The notes under the pieces are model-generated. The model made no database searches, had not been told where the DNA came from, and was given only the letters and a program-made list of their open reading frames with translations. The position numbers and the translations under genes are program-made. Positions 17,376-27,196 of a stretch of 64,000 bases of DNA are shown here, one piece after another (the first letter of the stretch is position 1; every line of letters starts with the position of its first letter). Source of the DNA: Peribacillus faecalis (GTDB lineage Bacteria > Bacillota > Bacilli > Bacillales > DSM-1321); contig NZ_JACXSI010000002.1 in assembly GCF_014712675.1 (NCBI RefSeq), forward strand, positions 1 through 64,000, given 5' to 3'.

Positions 17376-17990
17376 TTAGTTTCTGCGTTCTTTTCTCTTT
17401 CTCATGTACCAAATGACGGCAAGCAGGAAAAGAAGCATTAAAATGACGTACACTACATTAGAGAACATGTCCATATATTGCACGATATCGTGCCAGTTCG
17501 AGCCGACCGCTGCACCGACATTGACCAGTATGGTGTTCCAAATGAGTGTGCCGAGTGTGGTGAAAAGCAAAAAAAGGCCAAAACTCATGTTGGACATACC
17601 GGCAGGAATTGAAATTAAGCTGCGGACGAGCGGTACGACTCGACAAAAGAAAACAGTCCAAATTCCATAGCGGTCAAACCAAGCATCTGCTTTATATATA
17701 TCGTCTTTTGTGAGACGAAGGATTTTCCCATAGCGATCAATCAGTTTTTCTAAACGCTCCACATCAAGCAACAGACCTATGCCGTATAAAATGACTGCCC
17801 CGAAGACAGATCCGATTGTTGCCGTCATGATAACGCCAACTATACTTAAACCCGTACTGTTCGTCATAAAACCGCCGAAAGTCAATATTACTTCAGAGGG
17901 AATAGGAGGGAAGATATTTTCTAGCGCAATTAAGAAAAAAACGCCCCAATAACCGTATTGATCAATTAAATCAATTATCCATGATTCCAT
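17376..17990 (-). CDS. DedA-family membrane protein
   Basis: 204 residues. DedA marks include FENIFPPIPSEVILTFGGF near residue 27, a re-entrant helix, and FFCRVVPLVRSLISIPAGM near 135 with the conserved arginines. Four to five hydrophobic segments, with an Arg-rich C-terminus. DedA proteins flip lipids such as undecaprenyl phosphate or help keep membrane potential. ATG at 17990 follows AAGGGAG. It converges with the kinase gene and shares its terminator. Confidence 0.9.
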   Translation of the reverse strand: MESWIIDLIDQYGYWGVFFLIALENIFPPIPSEVILTFGGFMTNSTGLSIVGVIMTATIGSVFGAVILYGIGLLLDVERLEKLIDRYGKILRLTKDDIYKADAWFDRYGIWTVFFCRVVPLVRSLISIPAGMSNMSFGLFLLFTTLGTLIWNTILVNVGAAVGSNWHDIVQYMDMFSNVVYVILMLLFLLAVIWYMRKRKERRN

Positions 17991-18400
17991 ATTCGTTTCT
18001 CCCTTCATCGCATATCTCATTTAAATCTATTCCCGCATTATCATGCAGTCACTCTTCTTAGGAAATTATTGATTGTTCGGACCTTTTCGGGTTTCATGTT
18101 TGAGCCAATTTCCAATTATGAAAACCAACCGGCATCTATTTCTTATATCGATATAATATAAGAGGTTATCTTGATATACCATTCATAGAGCTTGGCCAGT
18201 ATCCTAATAAATGTGTATGCTTTTGATTCAGCAAAAATGTTTTCTTTTGCTTGAGAGGAGAGATGTTCTGTTAGTCAATCAGATTTTCCGTTTTCATGAT
18301 GTTAAGCAGTCCGTTGAAGTTGTCCGTATAACTGTAACTTTAATCAGCGGCCAAATGTTAATGCTTTTTCCGCTGATTAGAGAAATGGCAGGTTTGCGCT
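17991..18400. other. 410-bp intergenic region, no convincing gene
   Basis: It holds a perfect 14-base palindrome TTATATCGATATAA (18143-18156), possibly an operator or chance AT symmetry, and a perfect ten-base stem TAATCAGCGG/CCGCTGATTA (18341-18350 with 18370-18379) that could end transcription of the leftward protease gene. A 66-codon open frame at 18211-18411 has no ribosome site and no protein character. Confidence 0.5.
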
Positions 18401-19138
18401 TTAATTGCTGATGTAAAATGCTTGTCTTCCCATTTGGATCCAAGCTTGTTCAAAATTAACGCGATTGAGCGCAATGTTTTGTTCAGGTTGCAGCGGGTCA
18501 TTGACATAGACATATTTATCATCGTAGTGAGTTAGCACAACACAGTGCTGACGATAGGTTACTTTCATAGGACCCTCTGCGGTTTGCCATGTAAGAAACT
18601 GTTCTTCCGGCAAATAAGAGAAAGAGGCATTCGTTAACATCCAAACGGGAGAGCCTTCATCAATGGCTTCGTATAAAGTATTTGTTGATTGGCCGGTCAG
18701 GTTCACAATTAACCTGTGACTGACGTATTGCTGAGCTAAATCAATAATAGGGCCGATATAAACACCCAGACCACTTTTGCTGAAGGTTTCCATATTGCCG
18801 ACAAATCCCTGATTCATATTTCCTCTTAATCCATTTTTCAGGAACGGTTCATAAGTAATATTTTCTGCCAGTTCCATTTTATCTGCATCAATACCGTGAT
18901 ATTGGAGGATCATTGCCAAACAGGTTACTTCACATCCACGTTCAAGTTCGGGTATTTGCTGTATAAGCGGAACGTCCAATTGCACAGTTGTTATAGGTTC
19001 CGAAGTGGCTTCTTCAGCGATGATGGAGCTTTTTTCTGTTGGCGCATGAAAGAATAGTAACTGCAGAAAGAAGACAATGCAAAGCCCCGCAATGGAGAAA
19101 TACCACAGTTTTTTCTTGTTAGCCGATAAGTGTTTCAT
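18401..19138 (-). CDS. C39-like cysteine peptidase, membrane anchored (YvpB-like)
   Basis: 245 residues. An N-terminal signal-anchor (residues 11-30) is followed by a C39_2 papain-like domain. The catalytic Cys is in ELERGCEVTCLAM (about residue 68), and the His is in QHCVVLTHYD (about 200); Asn/Asp in VYVNDPL may complete the site. Members act outside the membrane on unknown substrates. The start has only a weak ribosome site (ACAAG), so it is less certain than the frame. Confidence 0.8.
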   Translation of the reverse strand: MKHLSANKKKLWYFSIAGLCIVFFLQLLFFHAPTEKSSIIAEEATSEPITTVQLDVPLIQQIPELERGCEVTCLAMILQYHGIDADKMELAENITYEPFLKNGLRGNMNQGFVGNMETFSKSGLGVYIGPIIDLAQQYVSHRLIVNLTGQSTNTLYEAIDEGSPVWMLTNASFSYLPEEQFLTWQTAEGPMKVTYRQHCVVLTHYDDKYVYVNDPLQPEQNIALNRVNFEQAWIQMGRQAFYISN

Positions 19139-19290
19139 CTTGTATAAAATATATAGTGCCTTTGTAAGAAGGCATGCTACATTCTCCTTATTTTGATGTA
19201 AAAATAATATAGAGCATAAAACTTAATTGAAACTTATAGTATGAAAATATTAAAGAATTATGCGGCTATTATTTTACAGAGGAAAATGTA

Positions 19291-19332
19291 AAAACAGGGT
19301 GTTTCAGAATCAATCGTTGAAACACCCTGTTT
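19291..19332 (-). terminator. Terminator of glnS
   Basis: Perfect stem of 15 bases (AAACAGGGTGTTTCA and complement) with an 11-base loop and a T run on the minus strand. Confidence 0.9.
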
Positions 19333-19341
19333 GTATATTTA

Positions 19342-20997
19342 TTAAAGTTTAAACGAGCTTTTTAAAGATACAATCAAGTTGAATACCGGTTTTTCCGGTG
19401 TTGACAGTTTTGGATCAACGTTGAAATAACCGTGACGGAAGAATTGGAACTTGTCCCCGCCTTTTACATCTTTCATGTTTTCTTCAACAAAGCCTTCATG
19501 AATTTCCAATGAGTTCGGATTCACTTGCTCTAAAAATGTTTTTTCTTCAGAGCCTTCTTCTTCCACTAATAGTGGGTTGAAAAGACGGAATTGCGCTGGC
19601 ACTGCTTGTGTCGCTTCAACCCAGTGCAATGTACCTTTTACTTTGCGGGCATTAAAGCCTGAACCACTTTTCGTTTCTGGGTCATATGTGCAGTGAAGTT
19701 CAATTACGTTGCCGTTTTCATCTTTGATGACTTCTTCGCATTTGATGAAGTAAGCATGTTTTAAGCGTACTTCATTTCCAGGGAAGAGACGGAAATATTT
19801 CTTCGGCGGGTTCTCCATGAAATCATCTTGCTCGATATAAATTTCACGAGAGAACGGAATTTTACGCATGCCCATTTCCGGATTTTCCGGATTGATTTCT
19901 GCATCCAGCATCTCCACTTGACCTTCCGGATAGTTCGTAATCACTACTTTAAGCGGTTTTACGATACCCATTGTGCGCGGCGCTTTTAATTTCAAATCTT
20001 CGCGTACAAAGTGCTCAAGGAATTGAATATCGACAGTGCCGGACGTTTTCGCTACGCCGATCTCACGGCAGAAATTACGGATGCTCTCAGGTGTAAATCC
20101 TCTTCTGCGCAAACCTGAAATAGTCGGCATGCGAGGATCATCCCAGCCATCAACAAAACCTTCATCGACAAGCTGCTTCAGTTTACGTTTACTCATAACT
20201 GTATCTGTTAGGTTTAAGCGGCCAAATTCGTATTGGTGCGGCACATTCTCCATTTCGCACTTTTCAACTACCCAGTCATAGAATGGTCTTTGGTCTTCGA
20301 ATTCCAGCGTACAGATAGAGTGTGTGATGCCTTCAATTGCATCTTCTAATGGGTGTGCAAATGCATACATAGGGTAGATGCACCACTTGTCGCCTGTGTT
20401 ATGGTGAGTGGCATGCGCAATACGGTAGATGACAGGGTCGCGCAAGTTGATATTTGGCGAACTCATATCAATTTTAGCGCGCAATACTTTTTCACCATTG
20501 CCGAATTTGCCTTCTCTCATTTGCTCAAACAGCTCTAGGTTTTCTTCGACAGTGCGATTGCGGTAAGGGCTGTCTTTTCCGGGCTCTGTCAATGTGCCGC
20601 GGTATTCGCGAATTTCATCAGCTGATAAATCATCGACATAAGCAAGGCCCTTTTTAATCAGCAGAACTGCTTTTTCGTACATTGTGTCAAAATAATCGGA
20701 TGCGAAGAATAGGTTATCCCAATCGTATCCAAGCCATTTCACATCTTCTTTAATAGAGTCGACATACTCTTGGTCTTCTTTTACCGGGTTTGTATCGTCA
20801 AAACGCAAATTCGTTTTACCGTTAAATTCATCGGCTAGACCGAAATTCAGCACGATGCTTTTCGCGTGTCCGATATGCAGGTAACCATTCGGCTCCGGCG
20901 GGAATCGGGTAATAATCGCGTCATGCTTGCCGCTTTTTAGATCCTCAATGACAATGTTTTTTATAAAATTTGATGCTACAGGTGTATTTTCACTCAC
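19342..20997 (-). CDS. glnS: Glutaminyl-tRNA synthetase
   Basis: 551 residues, class I synthetase that charges tRNA-Gln with glutamine. The HIGH motif is [15 protein letters not shown] near residue 31, and the KMSKS counterpart is [11 protein letters not shown] near 270. Both distinguish GlnRS from the related GluRS, as do the block FDDTNPVKE and the C-terminal anticodon-binding beta barrels. Start is GTG with GAGGGT upstream. Unusual for Bacillales: most Firmicutes lack GlnRS and make Gln-tRNA with GatCAB. No gat genes are in this window. No T-box leader was recognised. Confidence 0.95.
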   Translation of the reverse strand: MSENTPVASNFIKNIVIEDLKSGKHDAIITRFPPEPNGYLHIGHAKSIVLNFGLADEFNGKTNLRFDDTNPVKEDQEYVDSIKEDVKWLGYDWDNLFFASDYFDTMYEKAVLLIKKGLAYVDDLSADEIREYRGTLTEPGKDSPYRNRTVEENLELFEQMREGKFGNGEKVLRAKIDMSSPNINLRDPVIYRIAHATHHNTGDKWCIYPMYAFAHPLEDAIEGITHSICTLEFEDQRPFYDWVVEKCEMENVPHQYEFGRLNLTDTVMSKRKLKQLVDEGFVDGWDDPRMPTISGLRRRGFTPESIRNFCREIGVAKTSGTVDIQFLEHFVREDLKLKAPRTMGIVKPLKVVITNYPEGQVEMLDAEINPENPEMGMRKIPFSREIYIEQDDFMENPPKKYFRLFPGNEVRLKHAYFIKCEEVIKDENGNVIELHCTYDPETKSGSGFNARKVKGTLHWVEATQAVPAQFRLFNPLLVEEEGSEEKTFLEQVNPNSLEIHEGFVEENMKDVKGGDKFQFFRHGYFNVDPKLSTPEKPVFNLIVSLKSSFKL

Positions 20998-21126
20998 AAT
21001 TTCGACCCTCTTTCGTTCTCTACGTTTACCTTAAATTATATAAAAAAAATGGATGCTATACAAAGAATGGTTTTTAAGTGTAAATATAGCATACTAGCGG
21101 AATATTTTCTAACCTCTTGAATGGAA

Positions 21127-21169
21127 AAAACCTTTCTCATAACTAATTTGTTTCGCAGAGAAAGGTTTT
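21127..21169 (-). terminator. Terminator of degV
   Basis: Twelve-base perfect stem AAAACCTTTCTC/GAGAAAGGTTTT followed on the minus strand by T6. It lies about 60 bases after the degV stop. Confidence 0.88.
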
Positions 21170-21227
21170 ATTGATTTGTGTTTGAATGTAGTTTCATTTC
21201 AAGAAGTCATATTTAGGAGATGTTCAA

Positions 21228-22088
21228 TCAAAAGTGCGGATCTTTATTGGCCCACGCTAAAACAACAGTCCCTTCACCGGAATGGACAGAAATGGTGGCA
21301 GTCAATTCACAGATTACTACTTCCTTAATTCCAGGGAAGCGATTTAGAAATAGCTCTTTGTATTCAAGTGCTTTTTCTAAAACATTTCCGTGCATAATGT
21401 ATAACTTATCAATTGCTCCTTTTGCATTAGCCTTTTCAAAAAGCTCCAGCATGCGTTTTGTTGCCCGTTTTTCAGAACGCACCTTTTCAAAAAGATCAAA
21501 CTTCCCGTCATAAATACGGATAATCGGCTTTATGTTAAGAAGATTGCCTATTAAATATTTTGTTCCTGACATTCTTCCACCTTTATAAAATTGATCAAGG
21601 TTGCCTAGAACCATGTACGTTTCAATTTTTCTGGACTCCTCACGCAATTGTGCTGCGATTTCTGTATAAGAAAGGTTTTGTTCAGCCAATTCCATGCCGA
21701 TTTCAATTAAGCGTGTGATCGCAACTGACATCGCTTTGCTGTCTACCACTTCAACAGGGAAGTTAGCTAAATCTCCTCCGGTCTTGCAGCTTGACATTGT
21801 TCCGCTCAAATCTGAAGAAATGGTAATGCCAATTGCTGCTTCATATTTTCCCTTTAGCTGTTCGAACAGCTCAGCAAACTTTCCAGGAGACGGCTGTGAC
21901 GTCTTTGGCACTTCTTTCTCCGTGTTCAGCTTTGCGTATAACTTGAGCGGGTCTAGATTGACGCCGTCTTCATATGTTTCGTTACTGAACGTAATCGTTA
22001 ACGGAACTACGTATAGATCCGGATGATTTTGCAATTCCTCTGGAATATAAGCAGTGCTGTCAGTAACCCAAGCAATTTTCTTAGTCAT
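21228..22088 (-). CDS. DegV-family fatty-acid-binding protein
   Basis: 286 residues with the full DegV fold. The N-terminal block KIAWVTDSTAYIPEE is the family signature. ISSDLSGTMSS and GGRMSGTKYLIGNLLNIKPI contain the Ser/Thr and Arg residues around the fatty-acid carboxylate. Relatives (FakB) present fatty acids to the FakA kinase for phospholipid synthesis. No FakA gene is near. AGAGG precedes the ATG. Confidence 0.92.
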   Translation of the reverse strand: MTKKIAWVTDSTAYIPEELQNHPDLYVVPLTITFSNETYEDGVNLDPLKLYAKLNTEKEVPKTSQPSPGKFAELFEQLKGKYEAAIGITISSDLSGTMSSCKTGGDLANFPVEVVDSKAMSVAITRLIEIGMELAEQNLSYTEIAAQLREESRKIETYMVLGNLDQFYKGGRMSGTKYLIGNLLNIKPIIRIYDGKFDLFEKVRSEKRATKRMLELFEKANAKGAIDKLYIMHGNVLEKALEYKELFLNRFPGIKEVVICELTATISVHSGEGTVVLAWANKDPHF

Positions 22089-22339
22089 ATAATTGAACCT
22101 CTTTAAGATTTTTCTATACTGAAATAGTTAGTTGTTTTTATTATATCCATACTTGTTTTGAGAGAATATGTATTTATTCTTTATTGTACTTTATTTATCC
22201 CTCATACACTAATGGTAATTAGGAAAATATCATGAACCTTGAAAGAGGTTGAAATAGGCAAAATGAAAATGCGAAATGTTAACAGAACTACTCGATTTTT
22301 ATATATAATTGTGAATAATCGAACAGTAAAGGGTTGAGT

Positions 22340-23242
22340 ATGATGAAAGAAATCATAAAAAATCAAATTGACTCACATAAAGCACAATATGAAAACCGGG
22401 GCCGCCTGCTGATTACATGTCCGGATCAGCCTGGTATTGTTTCCGCGGTGTCAACGTTCCTGTTCTCAAAAGGAGCAAATATCATTGAAAGTAGTCAATA
22501 TTCTTCTGATCCGAATGGCGGAACTTTTTTTATCCGTTTAGAATTTGAATTAGAGCAATTGCAACAGCTTCGCGTAGAGCTGGAAAATGATTTTCAGCCG
22601 GTAGCAGAGCAATTTTCAATGGAATATTCCTTCCGCTATGTATCTCAGCTGAAGCGGACAGCCATTTTTGTATCAAAAGAACCGCATTGTTTGCTTGAGC
22701 TGCTTTGGGAATACCAAAGCGGAGATTTAATGATGGATATTGTCATGGTAATCAGCAATCATGAAGACACAAGAGAAATTGTCGAATCTATAGGCATACC
22801 GTTTTACTATATCCCTGCCAACAAAGATATTCGCAAGCAAGTAGAAGAAAAGCAAATTAAGCTTTTAAAGGATAATAATATTGATGTTATTGTATTAGCA
22901 CGCTATATGCAGATTTTGACGGAGAAATTTGTGGCGGAGTTCCCTAATCAAATCATCAATATTCATCATTCCTTCCTGCCGGCTTTCGTCGGTGCTCGTC
23001 CGTATGAACGCGCATTCGAACGCGGCGTGAAATTGATTGGTGCGACATCTCACTATGTGACGAATGATTTGGATGAAGGTCCGATTATCGAACAGGATAT
23101 TAAGCGTGTTGACCACCGTGACACAGTGGAACGATTGAAGAAAATTGGCCGCACGATTGAGCGAAGCGTGCTTGCTCGCGCGTTGAAGTGGCATTTGGAT
23201 GATCGTGTGATTGTCCATAAAAATAAAACAATCCGTTTTTAA
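22340..23242 (+). CDS. purU: Formyltetrahydrofolate deformylase
   Basis: 300 residues, the same length as B. subtilis YkkE/PurU. It hydrolyses 10-formyl-THF to THF and formate, feeding formate to purine synthesis and balancing one-carbon units. An ACT domain occupies residues 15-90 (LLITCPDQPGIVSAVSTFL). The formyltransferase domain follows, with INIHHSFLPAFVGARPY (catalytic His) and DEGPIIEQDI (Asp). ATG at 22340 is chosen over TTG at 22334, because AAAGGG touches the TTG. A TATAAT at 22304-22309 is a likely -10. Confidence 0.94.
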   Translation: MMKEIIKNQIDSHKAQYENRGRLLITCPDQPGIVSAVSTFLFSKGANIIESSQYSSDPNGGTFFIRLEFELEQLQQLRVELENDFQPVAEQFSMEYSFRYVSQLKRTAIFVSKEPHCLLELLWEYQSGDLMMDIVMVISNHEDTREIVESIGIPFYYIPANKDIRKQVEEKQIKLLKDNNIDVIVLARYMQILTEKFVAEFPNQIINIHHSFLPAFVGARPYERAFERGVKLIGATSHYVTNDLDEGPIIEQDIKRVDHRDTVERLKKIGRTIERSVLARALKWHLDDRVIVHKNKTIRF

Positions 23243-23288
23243 AACCAACATGAAAAGGAATAATAAATGCGTTTATGCACAGTCAGGG

Positions 23289-23315
23289 AGTCCGTTAGAG
23301 ATAACGGGCTTTTTT
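23289..23315 (+). terminator. Terminator of purU
   Basis: Nine-base stem AGTCCGTTA/TAACGGGCT (one G-T) with loop GAGA, then T6. Confidence 0.88.
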
Positions 23316-23350
23316 GTATTGAAATGCTCTCAAGGAGGATATCAAAAATA

Positions 23351-23589
23351 GAAAAGGACCGGTGACAGTTGTGTGAGAATATATTTTTTGGAACGAAGAT
23401 GGCTGTCTAACCTTACACCTCTCATACTCGAAGGTCTACAGGATGTAGGTTATATCAGCGAAGACATGCGGACGTGGCGCTTATAGCTGATGTCCCCTAC
23501 TGCCTCCCCGAAGAGTCCATAAGACGGTTTCGCGAGAGCCTCAGTTCAGGTGCTAAACGAGGCGCTTGAGCTTTGTTATAAGCCTCAAG
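23351..23589. repeat. Structured intergenic repeat with degenerate box A (copy 2)
   Basis: Starts with GAAAAGGACCGGTGAC (box A, 3' half decayed) at 23351-23366. About 30 bases on lies a segment whose minus-strand reading, GAGTATGAGAGGTGTAAGG then TTAGACA (23402-23430), matches the copy at 58214-58240. It is followed by a hairpin with arms GTAGG/CCTAC (23445-23449, 23496-23500) and ATCAGC/GCTGAT (23454-23459, 23486-23491), and by a second hairpin CTTGAG/CTCAAG (23565-23570, 23584-23589). The GC content is above that of nearby intergenic DNA. No open frame fits. It fills the 430-bp gap before the lia operon. Confidence 0.55.
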
Positions 23590-23670
23590 TAGTACATGAA
23601 AATATAGCGCAGGTCGATTATAGAAAATTGTGCAAATAGCTAAGATAGAAGTATGAAAGGAGGAACGGAC

Positions 23671-24015
23671 ATGAAAAAATTTGGTTTGTTTATTATTGGA
23701 GGAATTGCCGCCATTGTGCTGCTTGCTAACTTCGTACCGATGCTCGGCCTTGCAATTACATTAGGAATTGGCTATCTGGTGTTGAGGGAGTTTTTGAAGG
23801 CTCAATCAACAGGCGCTAAAGTTTTATGGGGACTGACTGGTTTACTGGTTGTATCTATGGCGATCTCAAACCTTCCGTCCGTAATTGGTTTAGTGGCAGC
23901 GTTTGTTCTGTATGTAGTTTATAAGAAATGGAATGAACGAAAAGTCACCAAAGAAGACAACGATAGTGATCCATTCTCAAACTTTGAGACTGAGTGGGCA
24001 AAATTGAATAAATAA
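23671..24015 (+). CDS. liaI: LiaI-like small membrane protein
   Basis: 114 residues with two or three membrane helices (about 4-22, 27-45 and 55-85) and an acidic C-terminal tail ending FETEWAKLNK, like LiaI of B. subtilis, which anchors the PspA homolog LiaH at the membrane during envelope stress. ATG at 23671 follows AGGAGG. First gene of the lia operon, 21 bases before liaH. Confidence 0.8.
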   Translation: MKKFGLFIIGGIAAIVLLANFVPMLGLAITLGIGYLVLREFLKAQSTGAKVLWGLTGLLVVSMAISNLPSVIGLVAAFVLYVVYKKWNERKVTKEDNDSDPFSNFETEWAKLNK

Positions 24016-24036
24016 TTGTAAGAGGAGATGGAAAAA

Positions 24037-24687
24037 ATGAGCAACATTTTTACACGTATGGTAAACAGTTTAACAGCAGATGTAAATGAATTATTGGATA
24101 AAAAAGAAGAAAGCAACCCGATAAAAATGCTGAATCAATATTTAAGACAATGCGAGCAGGAAGTTGAAAAGGTTCGTCAGTTAGTAGAACGCCAATATCG
24201 TTTGAAGGAAGAGCTGAAGCGCGAGTATGCGGAAGCGAAGCGTTTCTATGACAAGCGAGCTCACCAAGTAGAAGTTGCTTCAAGAGCTGGCGAAGTTGAA
24301 CTTTATGACTTTGCTTTAGCGGAAAAAAATCAATATGAGGAACGGGTCGCGCGTCTGGAAACAGCTATTGCAGAAGCGAGCAAACAGCTAGATGAGCTGG
24401 AGTTCAAATATGCAGAAATGAAACATAAGCTAAAGAATATGCAATTAAGACGTTTAGAGTTAATGGGGCGCGAAAATATCGCCCGTGCCAATCAGCGTAT
24501 AAACTTTGTATTGGATCCTGAGCAAAAGGCTCAAGGAAAAGCAGGAGCAAAATTTGAGGAAATGGAATATTATATGAACCGTTTGGAGAAGAAGGTGGAA
24601 ACCGATTATATTCGACAAACTATCGATGCGAGAATTGAAGAGCTTGAAAATAAAGAGAAAAACAATGAAAGCAATTTAACTCCATAA
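24037..24687 (+). CDS. liaH: PspA/LiaH phage-shock protein
   Basis: 216 residues, almost entirely coiled coil, of the PspA/IM30 family. The start MSNIFTRMVNSLTADVNELLD is typical, followed by NPIKMLNQYLRQCEQEVEKV. The protein assembles on damaged membranes; in Bacillus it is induced by bacitracin and other lipid II antibiotics. ATG at 24037 is preferred to 24028, which directly touches the AGAGGAG site. A terminator follows before liaF. Confidence 0.92.
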   Translation: MSNIFTRMVNSLTADVNELLDKKEESNPIKMLNQYLRQCEQEVEKVRQLVERQYRLKEELKREYAEAKRFYDKRAHQVEVASRAGEVELYDFALAEKNQYEERVARLETAIAEASKQLDELEFKYAEMKHKLKNMQLRRLELMGRENIARANQRINFVLDPEQKAQGKAGAKFEEMEYYMNRLEKKVETDYIRQTIDARIEELENKEKNNESNLTP

Positions 24688-24708
24688 TATAAACATGGTA
24701 TGCTATGG

Positions 24709-24736
24709 AAGGTGCAGTATGGGCTGCACCTTTTCG
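24709..24736 (+). terminator. Terminator/attenuator between liaH and liaF
   Basis: Nine-base stem AAGGTGCAG/CTGCACCTT with loop TATGGG, then TTTTCG. It would give an abundant short liaI-liaH transcript and a lower read-through transcript for liaFSR. Confidence 0.8.
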
Positions 24737-24781
24737 ATATTTGGTGAAAAACGGCTGATAATTAGAGAGGAGGAGTTCCTT

Positions 24782-25519
24782 TTGGTACAAAAGACAAAAT
24801 CGGACTTATTTTATAATTTTTTATTATTTGCGATCGTTATTATTTTAATTGAAATTGCTTTTTTTAATGAGGGCTTTCTCTTTTCTGCTTTTATATCTGC
24901 TATTTTTATTTATTACGGTAAGAAGAGATATCATCGAACAATCGGCAAGCTGTCGCTCTTTATCGGGGGGGCGACAGCACTTTTGACGATTTTGAATATG
25001 GTGACATTCAAATTCTTGCTGTTGGCCATCTTTCTATTGTTAGTATACCGATTCTTTCAATCTAAAAAACATCCAGCGATCTATAAGGCATCTAATGCAA
25101 ACGGAGAGCAGCAAAACGCGGAGCCGGAGCAAATTCATAAAAAACCGCTGTTATTCAAAAACACAATCATTGGCGGGCAATCGACGCCAAATAAAGTATA
25201 TGAATGGAACGATATTAACATTCAGAGCGGCATCGGCGAATTTGTCGTTGACTTAAGCGAGACTGTATTACCAAAGGGTGAGTCGGTTATCTGTATTCGC
25301 AATTTATTTGGTTCAGTGCATATTTATGTTCCTTTTGAACTGGAGGTAGAGATCGTTCACTCTGTTGCGGTTGGCAACGTCAAAATTTTTAACAATGAAG
25401 AGCCTAAAATGTTTAATCAAAACATTCACTACCATACGAGCCAATATGATCAAGCGGAGCAGAAGCTGAAAATTGTCACAAGTACAGTTGTCGGAAGCTT
25501 AGAGGTGAAGCGGGTATGA
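24782..25519 (+). CDS. liaF: LiaF-like inhibitor of the LiaRS system
   Basis: 245 residues. The N-terminal third has about four membrane helices. The C-terminal domain is the cell-wall-active-antibiotics-response (DUF2154) fold: KNTIIGGQSTPN, NIQSGIGEFVVDLSET, IRNLFGSVHIYVPFELEVEI, and [10 protein letters not shown]. LiaF keeps the kinase LiaS off until envelope stress. Start is TTG at 24782 after GAGGAGGAG; a longer frame from 24695 has no ribosome site. Overlaps liaS by four bases. Confidence 0.9.
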   Translation: MVQKTKSDLFYNFLLFAIVIILIEIAFFNEGFLFSAFISAIFIYYGKKRYHRTIGKLSLFIGGATALLTILNMVTFKFLLLAIFLLLVYRFFQSKKHPAIYKASNANGEQQNAEPEQIHKKPLLFKNTIIGGQSTPNKVYEWNDINIQSGIGEFVVDLSETVLPKGESVICIRNLFGSVHIYVPFELEVEIVHSVAVGNVKIFNNEEPKMFNQNIHYHTSQYDQAEQKLKIVTSTVVGSLEVKRV

Positions 25520-26556
25520 ACATGATTCAACGTCAAATTATGCAAGGGATGCTCTATTCACTGTCTTTGACTGTATTAATCGTGCTTGCGTTTACATTTG
25601 TTTTTCCGGTTGACTTAATGAGGGAACTATGGGACAGAAATACGATGGGCTTACCGTTTATCGTGTTTATCCCATTATGCAGCGCAGTAATTGGGGCGAT
25701 TGCAGGAGGAGTATCCGGTTACTATACTCGTCAACAGTTCGTCAAAATTAGCCGTGATTTGTCCGATATGGAGCTCGGCAAGTATGTGAACATTGCCGGT
25801 AGCAGTACCATACAGGAAGTTAATAGTATCTATGACAGGATAGATAGATTGCAAAAGCAGATGGCGAACCAAATTGCAACCTCTCAAAAGCTAGCTAATG
25901 AGCGCTCCGAGGAGCAGGAAAAGCGGATTCAGGAGATTGTGTCCCAAGAAAGAAACCGATTGGCGAGAGAGCTTCATGATTCCGTCAGTCAACAGCTATT
26001 CGCAGCATCGATGCTGATGAGTGCAATCAATGAAAGTGAACATGGTGAGCAGCAAGATAAGCAACTGAAATTAGTCGAAAACATCATACAGCAATCGCAG
26101 CTGGAAATGAGAGCGTTGCTGCTTCATTTGCGTCCTGTTCCTTTGAAGGGAAAATCGTTGAAGGAAGGGATGGAGGAGCTGCTTGTCGAATTAATGCAGA
26201 AAGTACCGATGAAAATCACGTGGAAAATCGAGTCGGTTGAATTGGATAAGGGAGTCGAGGATCAGCTTTTTCGTATACTGCAGGAATCATTATCCAATAC
26301 GCTTCGTCACTCGCAAGCTTCATCTCTGGAGGTTTACCTTGTGAAGCGGGAAGGTATGGTTATAATGATTGTTTCCGATGATGGGGTAGGATTTGATTTG
26401 GAAACATCGAGAACAGGAAGCTATGGACTGCAGAATATGCATGAAAGAGCGCTTGAAGTCGGGGGCACATTCAAAATTGTGAGCGTGAAGAACAAGGGGA
26501 CCCGTTTAGAGGTGAAGGTTCCGATTATAGTAAAGGATGATCGTCATGAAAATTAG
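25516..26556 (+). CDS. liaS: Sensor histidine kinase LiaS
   Basis: 346 residues. Two membrane helices (about 10-30 and 45-68) enclose a very short extracellular loop, as in intramembrane-sensing kinases. A HAMP-like linker follows. The HisKA_3 motif is [20 protein letters not shown] with the phospho-acceptor His near 156, and the ATPase domain ends with [19 protein letters not shown]. It phosphorylates LiaR and is held in check by LiaF. Coupled to both neighbours by overlaps. Confidence 0.93.
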   Translation: MNMIQRQIMQGMLYSLSLTVLIVLAFTFVFPVDLMRELWDRNTMGLPFIVFIPLCSAVIGAIAGGVSGYYTRQQFVKISRDLSDMELGKYVNIAGSSTIQEVNSIYDRIDRLQKQMANQIATSQKLANERSEEQEKRIQEIVSQERNRLARELHDSVSQQLFAASMLMSAINESEHGEQQDKQLKLVENIIQQSQLEMRALLLHLRPVPLKGKSLKEGMEELLVELMQKVPMKITWKIESVELDKGVEDQLFRILQESLSNTLRHSQASSLEVYLVKREGMVIMIVSDDGVGFDLETSRTGSYGLQNMHERALEVGGTFKIVSVKNKGTRLEVKVPIIVKDDRHEN

Positions 26557-27181
26557 AGTATTATTTGTAGATGACCACGAAATGGTTCGAATCGGCGTTT
26601 CAGCCTTTCTTTCCTCGCAGCCTGACATAGAAGTTGTAGGAGAAGCATCTGACGGCAAAGAAGGAGTAGAAAAAGCGCTACAGCTAAAGCCGGACATCAT
26701 TTTGATGGACTTGGTCATGAAAGAAATGGACGGAATAGAGGCCACAAAGGAAATTGTTCAACTATGGCCGGAAGCGAAAATCATCATTGTCACGAGCTTT
26801 TTGGATGATGAGAAGCTGTACCCAGCACTAGAAGCAGGAGCGACCAGTTATATGCTGAAAACATCGAAAGCAAGTGAAATTGCTGATGCAGTGCGCTCGA
26901 CATTCCATGGTCAATCGGTTTTGGAGCCGGAAGTGACCGGAAAAATGATGGAGCGCATGAGAAAGCCCAAGCACTCAGAGCTTTATGAAGATTTGACCAA
27001 TCGTGAAATGGAAGTTCTTTTGCTGATGACGGAAGGAAAAAGCAATCAGGAAATTGCGGATAAGTTATTCATCTCTTTAAAAACAGTAAAGGTACACGTT
27101 TCAAATATTTTGAGCAAATTAGAAGTGCAGGACCGCACGCAAGCTGTTATTTATGCGTTTAAGCATGCGCTTGTCAAATAA
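26546..27181 (+). CDS. liaR: Response regulator LiaR
   Basis: 211 residues, equal to B. subtilis LiaR. Receiver domain with DDHEMVRIG and phospho-site Asp in [14 protein letters not shown] (about residue 54). NarL-type helix-turn-helix near the end: [25 protein letters not shown] is the start, and [14 protein letters not shown] the recognition helix. ATG at 26546 is chosen over 26537 because AAGGA then stands nine bases away. Confidence 0.93.
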   Translation: MKIRVLFVDDHEMVRIGVSAFLSSQPDIEVVGEASDGKEGVEKALQLKPDIILMDLVMKEMDGIEATKEIVQLWPEAKIIIVTSFLDDEKLYPALEAGATSYMLKTSKASEIADAVRSTFHGQSVLEPEVTGKMMERMRKPKHSELYEDLTNREMEVLLLMTEGKSNQEIADKLFISLKTVKVHVSNILSKLEVQDRTQAVIYAFKHALVK

Positions 27182-27196
27182 GAGGAGGGGTTTAAC

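Noticed and set aside
18211-18411. 66-codon open frame between dedA and the C39-like gene
   Set aside because: It has no ribosome site, overlaps the end of the protease gene and shows no family character.
20998-21126. T-box leader before glnS
   Set aside because: The gap is too short and lacks the T-box sequence and specifier stem.
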